From Colletes latitarsis (taxonomy: Eukaryota > Arthropoda > Insecta > Hymenoptera > Colletidae): a stretch of 64,000 bases of DNA. Below the pieces are notes generated by a model, which worked only from the letters and a program-made list of their open reading frames with translations, was not told the DNA's origin and made no database searches. Where the stretch lies: the NCBI RefSeq assembly GCF_051014445.1, contig NW_027488365.1, forward strand, positions 7,440,001-7,504,000, read 5' to 3'. This document shows, in pieces, positions 1 through 11,279 of the stretch. The translations under genes and the position numbers were made by a program. Within the stretch, counting starts at the first letter, position 1. Every line of letters starts with the position of its first letter.

Positions 1-11
1 TCACGTAGTAA

Positions 12-23
12 TGTGGTACCACA
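12..23. repeat. Representative 12-bp dyad around GGTACC, present in most monomers
   Basis: TGTGGTACCACA reads identically on both strands and is centred on a KpnI-type hexamer. This is the first of the copies that recur once per monomer across the window and serve as the phasing landmark. Variant monomers break the dyad, with forms such as GTGGTACGAC, GTGCTACCAC, GTGGTGCCAC, GTGGGACCAC, GTAGTACCAC and GTGGTATCAC. If cut with KpnI the array should give a 176-bp ladder with multimers where the site is lost. Whether a protein binds the dyad is unknown. Confidence 0.93.
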
Positions 24-675
24 CTGAAACAGTCCATTAAACCTGGTTTCGATGAATATTTTAGAGGATAACGCATGTTAGGTCTGGGATAGGTCTAGGA
101 TTTGCCCTCATCAGGCTCATACTTTCGCATATTTTTCATACTTCATGGCTAGATCCTGGGCTTTTTCTGGTTTGGATCACGTAGTAATGTGGTACCACAC
201 GGAAACAGTCCATTAAACCTGGTTTCGATCGATATTTTAGAAGATAACGCATGTTAGGTCTAGGATAGGCCTGGGATTTGCCCTCATCAGGGTCATACTT
301 TCGCAGTTTTAACATACATGTTGACCTGATCGGCGGTTTTTTCTGCTTTGGATCGCGTAGTAAAGTGGTACCACACTGAAACAGTCCATTAAACCTGGTT
401 TCGATCAATATTTTGGAGGATAACGCAATTTAGGTCTGGGATAGGTCTGGGATTCGCCCTCATCAGGCTCATACTTTCGCGTTTTTCACATACTTCTTGA
501 ACAGATCCTGGGATTTTTCTGGTTTGGAACACATAGTAATGTGGTACCACACTGAAACAGTCCATTAAACCTGGTTTCGATCAATATTTTAGAGGATAAC
601 GCATGTTAGGTCTAGGTTAGGCCTGGGATTTGCCCTCATCAGGGTCATACTTTCGCGTTTTTCACATACTTGTTG

Positions 676-1130
676 AACAGATACTGGGTTTTTTTTTGGT
701 TTGGATCACGTAGTAATGTGGTACCACACTGAAACTGTTGATTAACCCTGGTTTCGAACAATATTTTAGAGGATAACGCAAGTTAGGTCTAGGTTAGGCC
801 TGGGATTTGACCTCATCAGACTCATACTTTCGCACACTTCACATACTCGTTGAACAGATCCTGGGTTTTTTCTGGTTTGGAACACATAGTAATGTGGTAC
901 CACACTGAAACAGTCCATTAAACCTGGTCTTGATAAATATTTTAGAGGATAACACATGTTAGGTCTAGGTTAGGCCTGGGATTTGACCTCATCAGACTCA
1001 TACTTTCGCACACTTCACATACTCGTTGAACAGATTCTGGGTTTTTTGTAGTTTGGATCACGTAGTAATGTGGTACCACACTGAAACAGTCCATTAAACC
1101 TGGTTTCGATCAATATTTTTGAGGATAACG
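676..1130. repeat. 2.6-monomer segment copied at 3490-3945
   Basis: Shared rare variants tie this stretch to 3490-3945 at an offset of 2,815 bp (16 monomers). They are GAAACTGTTGATTAA, CGCACACTTCACATACTCG in two successive monomers, GGAACACATAGTAATG, GATAACACATG and GTTTTTTGTAGTTTGG. The copies are not perfect: position 1034 onward reads GATTCTGGG against GATCCTGGG in the partner. Beyond about 1,130 the two regions fall out of register by about one monomer. The pair suggests an older 16-monomer duplication now partly erased. Confidence 0.75.
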
Positions 1131-1241
1131 CATGTTAGGTCTGTGTTAGGTCTAGGATTTGCCCTCGTCAGGATCATACTTTCGCATTTTTCACATACTT
1201 GTTGAACAGATCCTGGGTTTTTTCTGGTTTGGATAACGTAG

Positions 1242-1259
1242 CAGTGTGGTACCACACTG
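1242..1259. repeat. Extended 18-bp perfect palindrome
   Basis: CAGTGTGGTACCACACTG is identical to its own reverse complement over 18 bases, the longest version of the monomer dyad I found. The extension comes from CAGTG on the left flank, where most monomers have TAATG. The right flank CACTG is the array consensus, so only left-flank changes were needed. Confidence 0.92.
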
Positions 1260-1929
1260 AAACAGTCCATTAAACCTGGTTTGGATCAATATTTTAGAGG
1301 ATAACGCATGTTAGGTCTAGGTTAGGTCTGGGATTTTCACTCATCAGACTCATACTTTCGCATTCTTCACATACTTGTTGAGCGGATCCTGGGTTTTTTC
1401 TGGTTTGGTTCACGGAGTAATGTGGTACCACACTGAAACAGTCGATTAAACCTGGTTTCGAACAATATTTTAGAGGATAACTCAAGTTAGGTCTGGGATA
1501 GGTCTGGGATTTGACCTCATCAGACTCATACTTTCGCACACTTCACATACTCGTTGAACAGATCCTGGGTTATTTTCTGGTTTGGATCACATAGTAATGT
1601 GGTACCACACTGAAACAGTCCATTAAACCTGGTTTCGCTCAATATTTTGGAGGATAACGCATGTTAGGTCTTGGTTAGGTCTGGGATTTGCCCTCGTCAG
1701 ACACATACTTTCGCATTCTCCACATACTTGTTGAACAGATCCTGGGTTTTTTCTGGCTTGGATCACGTAGTAATGTGGTACCACACTGAAACAGTCCATT
1801 AAACCTGGTTTCGGTCAATATTTTAGAGAATAACGCATGTTATGTCTAGGTTGGGCCTGGGATTTGCCCTCGTCAGACACATACTTTCGCATTCTCCACA
1901 TACTTGTTGAACAGATCCTGGGTTTTTTC

Positions 1930-3270
1930 TGGTTTGGATCACGTAGTAATGTGGTACCACACTGAAACAGTCCATTAAACCTGGTTTCGGTCAATATTTT
2001 AGAGAATAACGCATGTTAGGTCTTGGTTAGGTCTGGGATTTGCCCTAATCAGGCTCATAATTTCGCATATTTCTCATACTTCCTGGCTAGATCCTGGGCT
2101 TTTTCTGGATTGGATCACGTACTAATGTGGTACCACACTGAAACAGTCCATTAGACCTGGTTTCGATCAATATTTTAGAGAATAACGCATGTTATGTCTA
2201 GGTTGGGCCTGGGATTTGCCCTCGTCAGACTCATACTTGCGCATTCTTCACATACTTGTTGAACAGATCCTGGGTTTTTTCTGGTTTGGATCACGTAGTA
2301 ATGTGGTACCACACTGAAACGGTCCATTAAACCTGGTGTCGATCAATATTTTAGAGGATAACGCATGTTATGTCTAGGTTAGGTCTGGGATTTGCCCTCA
2401 TCAGACTCATACTTTCGCATATTTCTCAAACTTGTTGGCCAGATTCTGTGCTTTCACTGGTTTGGACACGTAGTAATGTGGTACCACACTGAAACAGTCG
2501 ATTAAACCTGGTTTCGATCAATATTTTAGAGGATAACGCATGTTATGTCTAGGTTGGGCCTGGGATTTGCCCTCATCAGGCTCATAGTTTCGCGTTTTTC
2601 ACATACTTGTAGAACAGATCCTGGGTTTTTTCTGGTTTGGATCACGTAGTAATGTGGTACGACACTGAAACAGTCCATTAAACCTGGTTTCCATCAATAT
2701 TTTGGAGGACAACGCAAGTTAGGTCTGGGATAGGTCTGGGATTTGCCCTCATCAGGGTCATGCTTTCGCATTTTTAACATACTTGTTGAACAGATCCAGG
2801 GTTTTTCTGGTTTGGATCACGTAGTAAAGTGGTACCACACTGAAACAGTCGATTAATCCTGGTCTCGAACAATATTTTAGAGGATGACTCATGCTAGGTC
2901 TAGGCTAGGCCGGGGATTTGCCCTCATCAGACCCATACTTTCGCATTCTTCACATACTTGTTGAACAGATCCAGGGTTTTTCTGGTTTGGATCACGTAGT
3001 AAAGTGGTACCACACTGAAACAGTCGATTAATCCTGGTCTCGATCAATATTTTAGAGGGTAACTCATGCTAGGTCTAGGTTAGGCCTGTGATTTGCCCTC
3101 ATCAGTCTCATACTTTCGCATATTTCTCAAACTTGTTGGCCAGATTCTGTGCTTTCACTGGTTTGGACACGTAGTAATGTGGTACCACACTGAAACAGTC
3201 GATTAAACCTGGTTTCGATCAATATTTTAGAGGATAACGCAAGTTATGTCTGGGATAGGCCTGGGATTTG
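1930..3270. repeat. Block of ~7.6 monomers, recurring at 5975-7315
   Basis: This block and 5975-7315 share the same ordered series of monomer variants at an offset of 4,045 bp (23 monomers). The series includes GGTCAATATTTTAGAGAATA, CTCATACTTCCTGGCTAG, GGATCACGTACTAATG, CTCATACTTGCGCATTC, GATTCTGTGCTTTCACTGG, CATACTTGTAGAACAG, the dyad-breaking GTGGTACGACAC, and CTAGGCTAGGCCGGGG. The partners diverge at about 3,255 and 7,300 (TAGGCCTGGGATTTG against TAGGTCTGGGAATTG). The same series recurs within 21.97-23.3 and 27.3-28.6 kb as part of larger duplications. Confidence 0.85.
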
Positions 3271-4967
3271 CCCTCATCAGACTCATATTTTCGCATACTT
3301 CGCATACTTGTTGAACAGATCCTGGGTTTTGTTCCGGTTTGGATCATGTAGTAGTGTGGTACCACACTGAAACAGTCGATTAAACATGGTTTCGATCACT
3401 ATCATAGAGGATAACGCATGTTAGGTCTAGGATAGGCCTGGGATTTGCCCTCATCAGACACATAATTTCGCATTCTTTACGTACTTGTTGAACAGCTACT
3501 GGGTTTTTTTCTGGTTTGGATCACGTAGTAATGTGGTACCACACTGAAACTGTTGATTAAACCTGGTTTCGATCAATATTTTTGAGGATAACGCATGTTA
3601 GGTCTAGGTTAGGCCTGGGATTTGCCCTCATCAGACTCATACTTTCGCACACTTCACATACTCGTTGAACAGATCCTGGGTTTTTTCTGGTTTGGAACAC
3701 ATAGTAATGTGGTACCACACTGAAACAGTCGATTAACCCTGGTTTCGATCAATATTTTAGAGGATAACACATGTTAGGTCTAGGTTAGGCCTGGGATTTG
3801 ACCTCATCAGACTCATACTTTCGCACACTTCACATACTCGTTGAACAGATCCTGGGTTTTTTGTAGTTTGGATCACGTAGTAATGTGGTACCACACTGAA
3901 ACAGTCCATTAAACCTGGTTTCGATCAATATTTTTGAGGATAACGCATGTTAGGTCTAGGTTAGGCCTGGGATTTTCACCCATCAGACTCATACTTTCGC
4001 ATTCTTCACATACTTGTTGAACGGATCCTGGGTTTTTTCTGGTTTGGATCACGTAGTAATGTGGTACCACACTGAAACAGTTGATTAATCCTGGTTTGGA
4101 TCATTAGTTTAGAGAATAACTCATGTTAGGTCTGGGTTAGGTCTAGGATTTGCCCCCAGCAGGCTCATACTTTCGCATATTTCTCATACTTGATGGCTAG
4201 ATCCTGGGCTTTTTCTGGATTGGATCACGCAGTAATGTGGTACCACACTGAAACAGTCCATCAAAACCTTGTTTCGATCAATATTTTAGCGGATAACGCA
4301 TGTTATGTCTAGGTTAGGCCTGGGATTTGCCCTCATCAGGCTCATACTTTCGCATATTTCTCATACTTGATGGCTAGATCCTGAGCTTTTTCTGGATTGG
4401 ATCACGTACTAATGTGGTACCACACTGAAACAGTCCATTAGACCTGGTTTCGATCAATATTTTAGAGAATAACGCATGTTATGTCTAGGTTAGGCCTGGT
4501 ATTTGCCCTCAACAGGCTCATACTTTCGCATATTTCTCATATTTGTTGAACAGATCCCTGGCTTTTTCTGGTTTGGATCACGTAGTGAAGAGGTACCACA
4601 CTGAAACAGACGATTAATCCTGGTCTCGGTCAATATTTTATAGGATAACGCAAGTTCGGTCTGGGAAAGGTCTGGGATTTGCCCTCATCAGGTCGTATTT
4701 TCGCATATTTCTCATACTTGTTGAACAGATCCTGGGTTTTTTCTGGTTTGGATCACGTAGTAATGTGGTACCACACTGAAACAGTCCATTAAACCTGGTT
4801 TCCATCAATATTTTGGAGGACAACGCAAGTTAGGTCTGGGATAGGTCTGGGATTTACGGTCGTCAGGGTCATGCTTTCGCATTTTTAACATACTTGTTGA
4901 TCAGATCCAGGGTTTTTCTGGTTTGGATCACGTAGTAAAGTGGTACCACACTGAAACAGTCCATTAA
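3270..4967. repeat. Mixed monomers between two large blocks
   Basis: About 9-10 satellite monomers. The stretch 3490-3945 matches 676-1130. The stretch 4050-4370, with GGTTTGGATCATTAGTTTAG, GATCACGCAGTAATG and CCATCAAAACCTTG, matches 9850-10170 at an offset of 5,800 bp (33 monomers). A monomer near 4,600-4,640 has GTGAAGAGGTACCACAC and TTTTATAGGATAACGC, variants that also recur at 10.2, 13.2, 26.2, 31.5 and 34.5 kb. Confidence 0.8.
3353..3368. repeat. Extended 16-bp perfect palindrome
   Basis: AGTGTGGTACCACACT is a perfect inverted repeat without a spacer. It extends the usual 12-bp dyad by two bases on each side because the left flank reads AGTG where most monomers read AATG. It could form a short cruciform or bind a dimeric protein; neither is shown here. 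Confidence 0.9.
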
Positions 4968-5974
4968 ACCTGGTTTCGATCAATATTTTAGCGGATAACG
5001 CATGTTATGTCTAGGTTAGGCCTGGGATTTGCCCTCATTAGGCTCATACTTTCGCATATTTCTCATACTTGATGGCTAGATCCTGGGCTTTTTCTGGATT
5101 GGATCACGTACTAATGTGGTACCACACTGAAACAGTCCATTAGACCTGGTTTCGATCAATATTTTAGAGAATAACGCATGTTATGTCTAGGTTGGGCCTG
5201 GGATTTGCCCTCGTCAGACACATACTTTCGCATTCTCCACATACTTGTTGAACAGATCCTGGGTTTTTTCTGGTTTGGATCACGTAGTAATGTGGTACCA
5301 CACTGAAACAGTCCATTAAACCTGGTTTCGGTCAATATTTTAGAGAATAACGCATGTTAGGTCTTGGTTAGGTCTGGGATTTGCCCTAATCAGGCTCATA
5401 ATTTCGCATATTTCTCATACTTCCTGGCTAGATCCTGGGCTTTTTCTGGATTGGATCACGTAGTAATGTGGTACCACACTGAAACAGTCCATTAAACCTG
5501 GTTTCGATCAATATTTTAGCGGATAACGCATGTTATGTCTAGGTTAGGCCTGGGATTTGCCCTCATTAGGCTCATACTTTCGCATATTTCTCATACTTGA
5601 TGGCTAGATCCTGGGCTTTTTCTGGATTGGATCACGTACTAATGTGGTACCACACTGAAACGGTCCATTAGACCTGGTTTCGATCAATATTTTAGAGAAT
5701 AACGCATGTTATGTCTAGGTTGGGCCTGGGATTTGCCCTCGTCAGACTCATACTTGCGCATTCTTCACATACTTGTTGAACAGATCCTGGGTTTTTTCTG
5801 GTTTGGATCACGTAGTAATGTGGTACCACACTGGAAAAGTGCATTAAACCTGGTTTGGATCATTATTTTTGAGAATAACGCATGTTATGTCTAGGTTGGG
5901 CCTGGGATTTGCCCTCATTAGGCTCATACTTTCGCATATTTCTCATACTTGATGGCTAGATCCTGGGCTTTTTC

Positions 5975-7315
5975 TGGTTTGGATCACGTAGTAATGTGGT
6001 ACCACACTGAAACAGTCCATTAAACCTGGTTTCGGTCAATATTTTAGAGAATAACGCATGTTAGGTCTTGGTTAGGTCTGGGATTTGCCCTAATCAGGCT
6101 CATAATTTCGCATATTTCTCATACTTCCTGGCTAGATCCTGGGCTTTTTCTGGATTGGATCACGTACTAATGTGGTACCACACTGAAACAGTCCATTAGA
6201 CCTGGTTTCGATCAATATTTTAGAGAATAACGCATGTTATGTCTAGGTTGGGCCTGGGATTTGCCCTCGTCAGACTCATACTTGCGCATTCTTCACATAC
6301 TTGTTGAACAGATCCTAGGTTTTTTCTGGTTTGGATCACGTAGTAATGTGGTACCACACTGAAACGGTCCATTAAACCTGGTGTCGATCAATATTTTAGA
6401 GGATAACGCATGTTATGTCTAGGTTAGGTCTGGGATTTGCCCTCATCAGACTCATACTTTCGCATATTTCTCAAACTTGTTGGCCAGATTCTGTGCTTTC
6501 ACTGGTTTGGACACGTAGTAATGTGGTACCACACTGAAACAGTCGATTAAACCTGGTTTCGATCAATATTTTAGAGGATAACGCATGTTATGTCTAGGTT
6601 GGGCCTGGGATTTGCCCTCATCAGGCTCATAGTTTCGCGTTTTTCACATACTTGTAGAACAGATCCTGGGTTTTTTCTGGTTTGGATCACGTAGTAATGT
6701 GGTACGACACTGAAACAGTCCATTAAACCTGGTTTCCATCAATATTTTGGAGGACAACGCAAGTTAGGTCTGGGATAGGTCTGGGATTTGCCCTCATCAG
6801 GGTCATGCTTTCGCATTTTTAACATACTTGTTGAACAGATCCAGGGTTTTTCTGGTTTGGATCACGTAGTAAAGTGGTACCACACTGAAACAGTCGATTA
6901 ATCCTGGTCTCGAACAATATTTTAGAGGATGACTCATGCTAGGTCTAGGCTAGGCCGGGGATTTGCCCTCATCAGACCCATACTTTCGCATTCTTCACAT
7001 ACTTGTTGAACAGATCCAGGGTTTTTCTGGTTTGGATCACGTAGTAAAGTGGTACCACACTGAAACAGTCGATTAATCCTGGTCTCGATCAATATTTTAG
7101 AGGGTAACTCATGCTAGGTCTAGGTTAGGCCTGTGATTTGCCCTCATCAGTCTCATACTTTCGCATATTTCTCAAACTTGTTGGCCAGATTCTGTGCTTT
7201 CACTGGTTTGGACACGTAGTAATGTGGTACCACACTGAAACAGTCGATTAAACCTGGTTTCGATCAATATTTTAGAGGATAACGCAAGTTATGTCTGGGA
7301 TAGGTCTGGGAATTG
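5975..7315. repeat. Second copy of the 1930-3270 block
   Basis: Nested inside the larger block at 4968-10383, this stretch repeats 1930-3270 at +4,045 bp with the same order of variants, down to rare forms such as GTGGTACGACAC near 6,711 and CTAGGCTAGGCCGGGG near 6,950. A small difference, CCTAGG against CCTGGG near 6,315, shows it is not a perfect copy. Confidence 0.85.
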
Positions 7316-7939
7316 CCCACATCAGGCTCATAGTTTCGCGTTTTTCACATACTTGTTGAACAGGTCCTGGGTTATTTCTGGTTTGGATCAGGTAGTAATG
7401 TGGTACCACACAGTGACAGTCGATTAAACCTGGTTTCGATCAATATTGTAGAGGATAACTCATGTTAGGCCTAGGTTAAGCCTGGGATTTGCCCTCATCA
7501 GACCCATACTTTCGGATTCATCACATACTTGTTGAACAGATCCTGGGTTATTTCTGGTTTGGATCAGGTAGTAATGTGGTACCACACTGAAACAGTCAAT
7601 TAAACCTGGTCACGATCAACATTTTAGAGGATAACGCCGGTTAGGACTCGGTTAGGTGTGGGATTTGCCCTCATCAGGCTCATACTTTCGCATATTTCTC
7701 ATACTTGATAGCAAGATCCGTTGCTTTTTCTGGATTGGATCACATAGTGATGTAGTACCACACTGAATCAGTCAATTACACCTGGTCTCGATCTATATTT
7801 TAGAGGATAACGCATGGTAGGTCTGGGTTCGGTCCAGGATTTGCCCGCATCAGGCTTATACTTTCGCATATCTCTCATACTTGTTGGCCAGCTCCTGGGT
7901 TTTTTCTGGATTGGATCACGTAGTTATGTGGTATCACAC

Positions 7940-8850
7940 TGAAACAGTCAGTTAAACCTGGATACAACCAATATTTCAGAGGATAACGCATGTTAGGTCT
8001 GCGTTAGGTCTAGGATTTGCCCTCATCTGGCTCATACCTTCGCATTCTTCACATGCTTGTTGAACAGATCCTAGGTTTTTCTGGTTTGGATCACGTAGTA
8101 ATGTGGTACCACACTGAAACAGTCAGTTAAACCTGGTTTCGATCAATATTTTTGATGATAACGCATGTTAGGTTTGGGTTAGGGCTAGGATTTGCCCTCA
8201 TCAGACCCATACTTTCGCATTCTTCACATACTTGTTGAACAGATCCTGTATTATTTCTGGTTTGGATCACGTAGTAAAGTGGTACCACACTGAAACAGTC
8301 GATTAATCCTGGTCTCGAACAATATTTTAGAGGATGACTCATGCTAGGTCTAGGCTAGGCCTGGGATTTGCCCTCATCAGACCCATACTTTCGCATTCTT
8401 CACATACTTGTGGAACAGATCCTGGGTTATTTCTGGTTTGGATCACGTGGTAAAGTGGGACCACACTGAAACAGTCAGTTAAACCTGGATACAACCAATA
8501 TTTCAGAGGATAACGCATGTTAGGTCTGCGTTAGGTCTAGGATTTGCCCTCATCTGGCTCATACCTTCGCATTCTTCACATGCTTGTTGAACAGATCCTA
8601 GGTTTTTCTGGTTTGGATCACGTAGTAATGTGGTACCACACTGAAACAGTCAGTTAAACCTGGTTTCGATCAATATTTTTGATGATAACGCATGTTAGGT
8701 TTGGGTTAGGGCTAGGATTTGCCCTCATCAGACCCATACTTTCGCATTCTTCACATACTTGTTGAACAGATCCTGTATTATTTCTGGTTTGGATCACGTA
8801 GTAAAGTGGTACCACACTGAAACAGTCGATTAATCCTGGTCTCGAACAAT
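7940..8850. repeat. Trimer (527-bp) tandem duplication
   Basis: Three-monomer units repeat at an offset of 527 bp. The first monomer carries CTGGATACAACCAATATTTC and CATCTGGCTCATACC. The second carries AATATTTTTGATGATAACGC and TTTGGGTTAGGGCTAGG. The third carries CTCGAACAATATTTTAGAGGATGAC. The second round ends when AATATGTTAGAGGATAAC replaces the expected AATATTTTAGAGGATGAC near 8,850. The same trimer pair recurs near 23.94-24.85, 29.21-30.12 and 42.58-43.49 kb, carried along by larger duplications. Confidence 0.85.
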
Positions 8851-10383
8851 ATGTTAGAGGATAACTCATGCTAGGTCTAGGTTAGGCCTGGGATTTGCCC
8901 TCATCAGACCCATACTTTCGCATTCATCACATACTTGTTGAACAGGTCCTGGGTTATTTCTGGTTTGGATCACGTAGTAAAGTGGTACCACACTGAAACT
9001 GTCGCTTAGTCCTGGTCTCGAACAATGTTTTAGAGGATAACTCATGCTAGGTCTAGGTTAGGCCTGGGATTTGCCCTCATCAGACCCATACTTTCGCATT
9101 CATCACATACTTGTTCAACAGATCCTGGGTTATTTCTGGTTTGGATCAGGTAGTAATGTGGTACCACACAGAGACAGACGATTAAACCTGGTTTCGATCA
9201 ATATTGTAGAGGATAACTCATGTTTGGCCTAGGTTAGGCCCCGGATTTGCCCCCATCAGACCCATACCTTCGCATTCATCACATACTTGTTGAACAGGTC
9301 CTGGGTTATTTCTGGTTTGGATCACGTAGTAAAGTGGTACCACACTGAAACAGTCGCTTAATCCTGGTCTCGACAATATTTTAGAGGAGAACGCAAGTTA
9401 GGTCTGGGATAAGTCCGGGATTTGCTCTCATCAGGATCGTATTTTCGCATTTTTCCCATACTTGTTGAACAGATCCCTGGCGTTTTCTGGTTTGGATCAC
9501 GTAGTAATGTGGTACCACACTGAAACAGTCAATCAAACCTGGTTTCGATCAATATTTTAGAGGATAACGCATGTTATGTCTAGGTTGGGCCTGGGATTTG
9601 CCCTCATCAGACACGTACTTTCGCATATTTCTCATACTTGACGGCCAGATTCTGGGCTTTTTCTGGATTGGATCCCGTAGTAATGTGCTACCACACTGAA
9701 ACGGACCATTAAACCTCGTGTCGATCAATATTAAAGAGGATAACGCATGTTATGTCTAGGTTAGGCCTGGGATTCGCCCTCATCAGACACATACTTTCGC
9801 ATTCTCCACATACTTGTTGAACAGATCCTGGGTTTTTTCTGGTTTGGATCACGTAGTAATGTGGTACCACACTGAAACAGTTGATTAATCCTGGTTTGGA
9901 TCATTAGTTTAGAGAATAACTCATGTTAGGTCTGGGTTAGGTCTAGGATTTGCCCCCAGCAGGCTCATACTTTCGCATATTTCTCATACTTGATGGCTAG
10001 ATCCTGGGCTTTTTCTGGATTGGATCACGCAGTAATGTGGTACCACACTGAAACAGTCCATCAAAACCTTGTTTCGATCAATATTTTAGCGGATAACGCA
10101 TGTTATGTCTAGGTTAGGCCTGGGATTTGCCCTCATCAGGCTCATACTTTCGCATATTTCTCATATTTGTTGAACAGATCCCTGGCTTTTTCTGGTTTGG
10201 ATCACGTAGTGAAGAGGTACCACACTGAAACAGACGATTAATCCTGGTCTCGGTCAATATTTTATAGGATAACGCAAGTTCGGTCTGGGATAGGTCTGGG
10301 ATTTGCCCTCATCAGGTCGTATTTTCGCATATTTCTCATACTTGTTGAACAGATCCTGGGTTTTTTCTGGTTTGGATCACCTA

Positions 10384-10950
10384 GTAAAGTGGTACCACAC
10401 TGAAACAGTCGATTAATCCTGGTCACGATCAACATTTTAGAGGATAACGCCGGTTAGGTCTGGGTTAGGTCTAGGATTTGCCCCCAGCAGGCTCATACTT
10501 TCGCATATTCCTCATACTTGATGGCCATATTCTGGGCTTTTTCTGGTTTGGATCACGTAGTAAAGTGGTGCCACACGGAAACAGTCCATGAAACCTAGTC
10601 TCGGTTAATATTTTAAAGGATATCGCATGTTAGGTCCGGGTTAGGTCTAGGATTTGCCCTCTTCAGACCCATACTTTCGCATTCTTCACATACTTATTGT
10701 ACAGATCCTGGGTTTTTTTCTGCTTTGCATCACGTAGTAATGTGGTACCACACTGAAACAGTCCATCAAAACCTGGTTTCGATCAATATTTTAGCGGATA
10801 ACGCATGTTATGTCTAGGTTAGGCCTGGGATTTGCCCTCATTAGGCTCATACTTTCGCATATTTCTCATACTTGATGGCTAGATCCTGGGCTTTTTCTGG
10901 ATTGGATCACGTACTAATGTGGTACCACACTGAAACAGTCCATTAGACCT
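10384..10950. repeat. Junction zone of about three monomers
   Basis: This copy reads GATCACCTAGTAAAGTGG then CGGTTAGGTCTGGGTTAGG, whereas the related 26.38-27.3 kb region has two further monomers and CGGTTAGGTCTCGGTTAGG. The following monomer with GTGGTGCCACACGG and TTTTAAAGGATATCGC matches 26.90-27.03 kb at offset 16,350. It looks like a patchwork formed by exchange within the array. Confidence 0.7.
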
Positions 10951-11279
10951 GGTTTCGATCAATATTTTAGAGAATAACGCATGTTATGTCTAGGTTGGGC
11001 CTGGGATTTGCCCTCGTCAGACTCATACTTGCGCATTCTTCACATACTTGTTGAACAGATCCTGGGTTATTTCTGGTTTGGATCAGGTAGTAATGTGGTA
11101 CCACACTGAAACAGTCAGTTAAACCTGGATACAACCAATATTTCAGAGGATAACGCATGTTAGGTCTGCGTTAGGTCTAGGATTTGCCCTCATCTGGCTC
11201 ATACCTTCGCATTCTTCACATGCTTGTTGAACAGATCCTAGGTTTTTCTGGTTTGGATCACGTAGTAATGTGGTACCAC

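Larger units (their letters stand above)
1..1930. repeat. Divergent monomer segment, about 11 monomers
   Basis: These satellite monomers differ from each other at scattered positions more than those further in. Examples are AAGTGG against ATGTGG before the dyad, CACACTTCACATACTCG in place of CATTCTTCACATACTTG, and a long T run near 690-699 that makes one monomer 177 bp. Only limited high-identity longer-range copies are seen, chiefly 676-1130. Two neighbouring monomers near 1.69-1.92 kb are almost identical, sharing CATTCTCCACATACTTG and GGTCAATATTTTAGAGAATA. The minus-strand open frames here (for example 136-408 and 1294-1539) are satellite sequence read through and are not called as genes. 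Confidence 0.85.
4968..10383. repeat. Large block of ~31 monomers, recurring at 20967-26382
   Basis: An ordered series of monomer variants here is repeated at an offset of 15,999 bp (91 monomers). Matching markers include TTTTAGCGGATAACGC at 4,987 and 20,986, AAAAGTGCATTAAACC at 5.83 and 21.83 kb, GATAGCAAGATCCGTTGC at 7.7 and 23.7 kb, ACAACCAATATTTCAGAGG at 7.96 and 23.96 kb, and TTTTATAGGATAACGC at 10.26 and 26.26 kb. The copies differ at scattered bases, for example GGAAAAG against GAAAAAG near 5,833, and GTGGGACCAC against GTGGTACCAC near 8,458. At about 10,383 this copy jumps over two monomers that the partner keeps, and the offset changes to 16,350. Confidence 0.88.

Noticed and set aside
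74..94. Telomere repeat tract
   Set aside because: TTAGG or TTAGGG units occur only once or twice per 176 bp and are never in tandem, so this is not telomeric DNA.
136..408. Longest open frame (90 codons, minus strand)
   Set aside because: It runs across about 1.5 monomers because a stop codon is mutated. Its translation is made of the same phrases as the other satellite frames.
690..700. Poly-T run as a retroposon tail or terminator
   Set aside because: It is a one-base lengthening of the GGGTTTTTTCTGG tract found in most monomers, with no inserted element or target-site duplication beside it.
8127..8342. 71-codon minus-strand open frame repeated many times nearly unchanged (8127, 8654, 11294, 24126, 29401, 42761 and others)
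   Set aside because: It spans about 1.2 satellite monomers and recurs because the DNA recurs. It has no recognisable domain, and the next monomer shifts the frame. Conservation is explained by recent DNA duplication, not by selection on a protein.
10384..10950. Transposon insertion at the block junction
   Set aside because: All sequence across the junction is ordinary monomer text in register; no terminal inverted repeats or foreign sequence.
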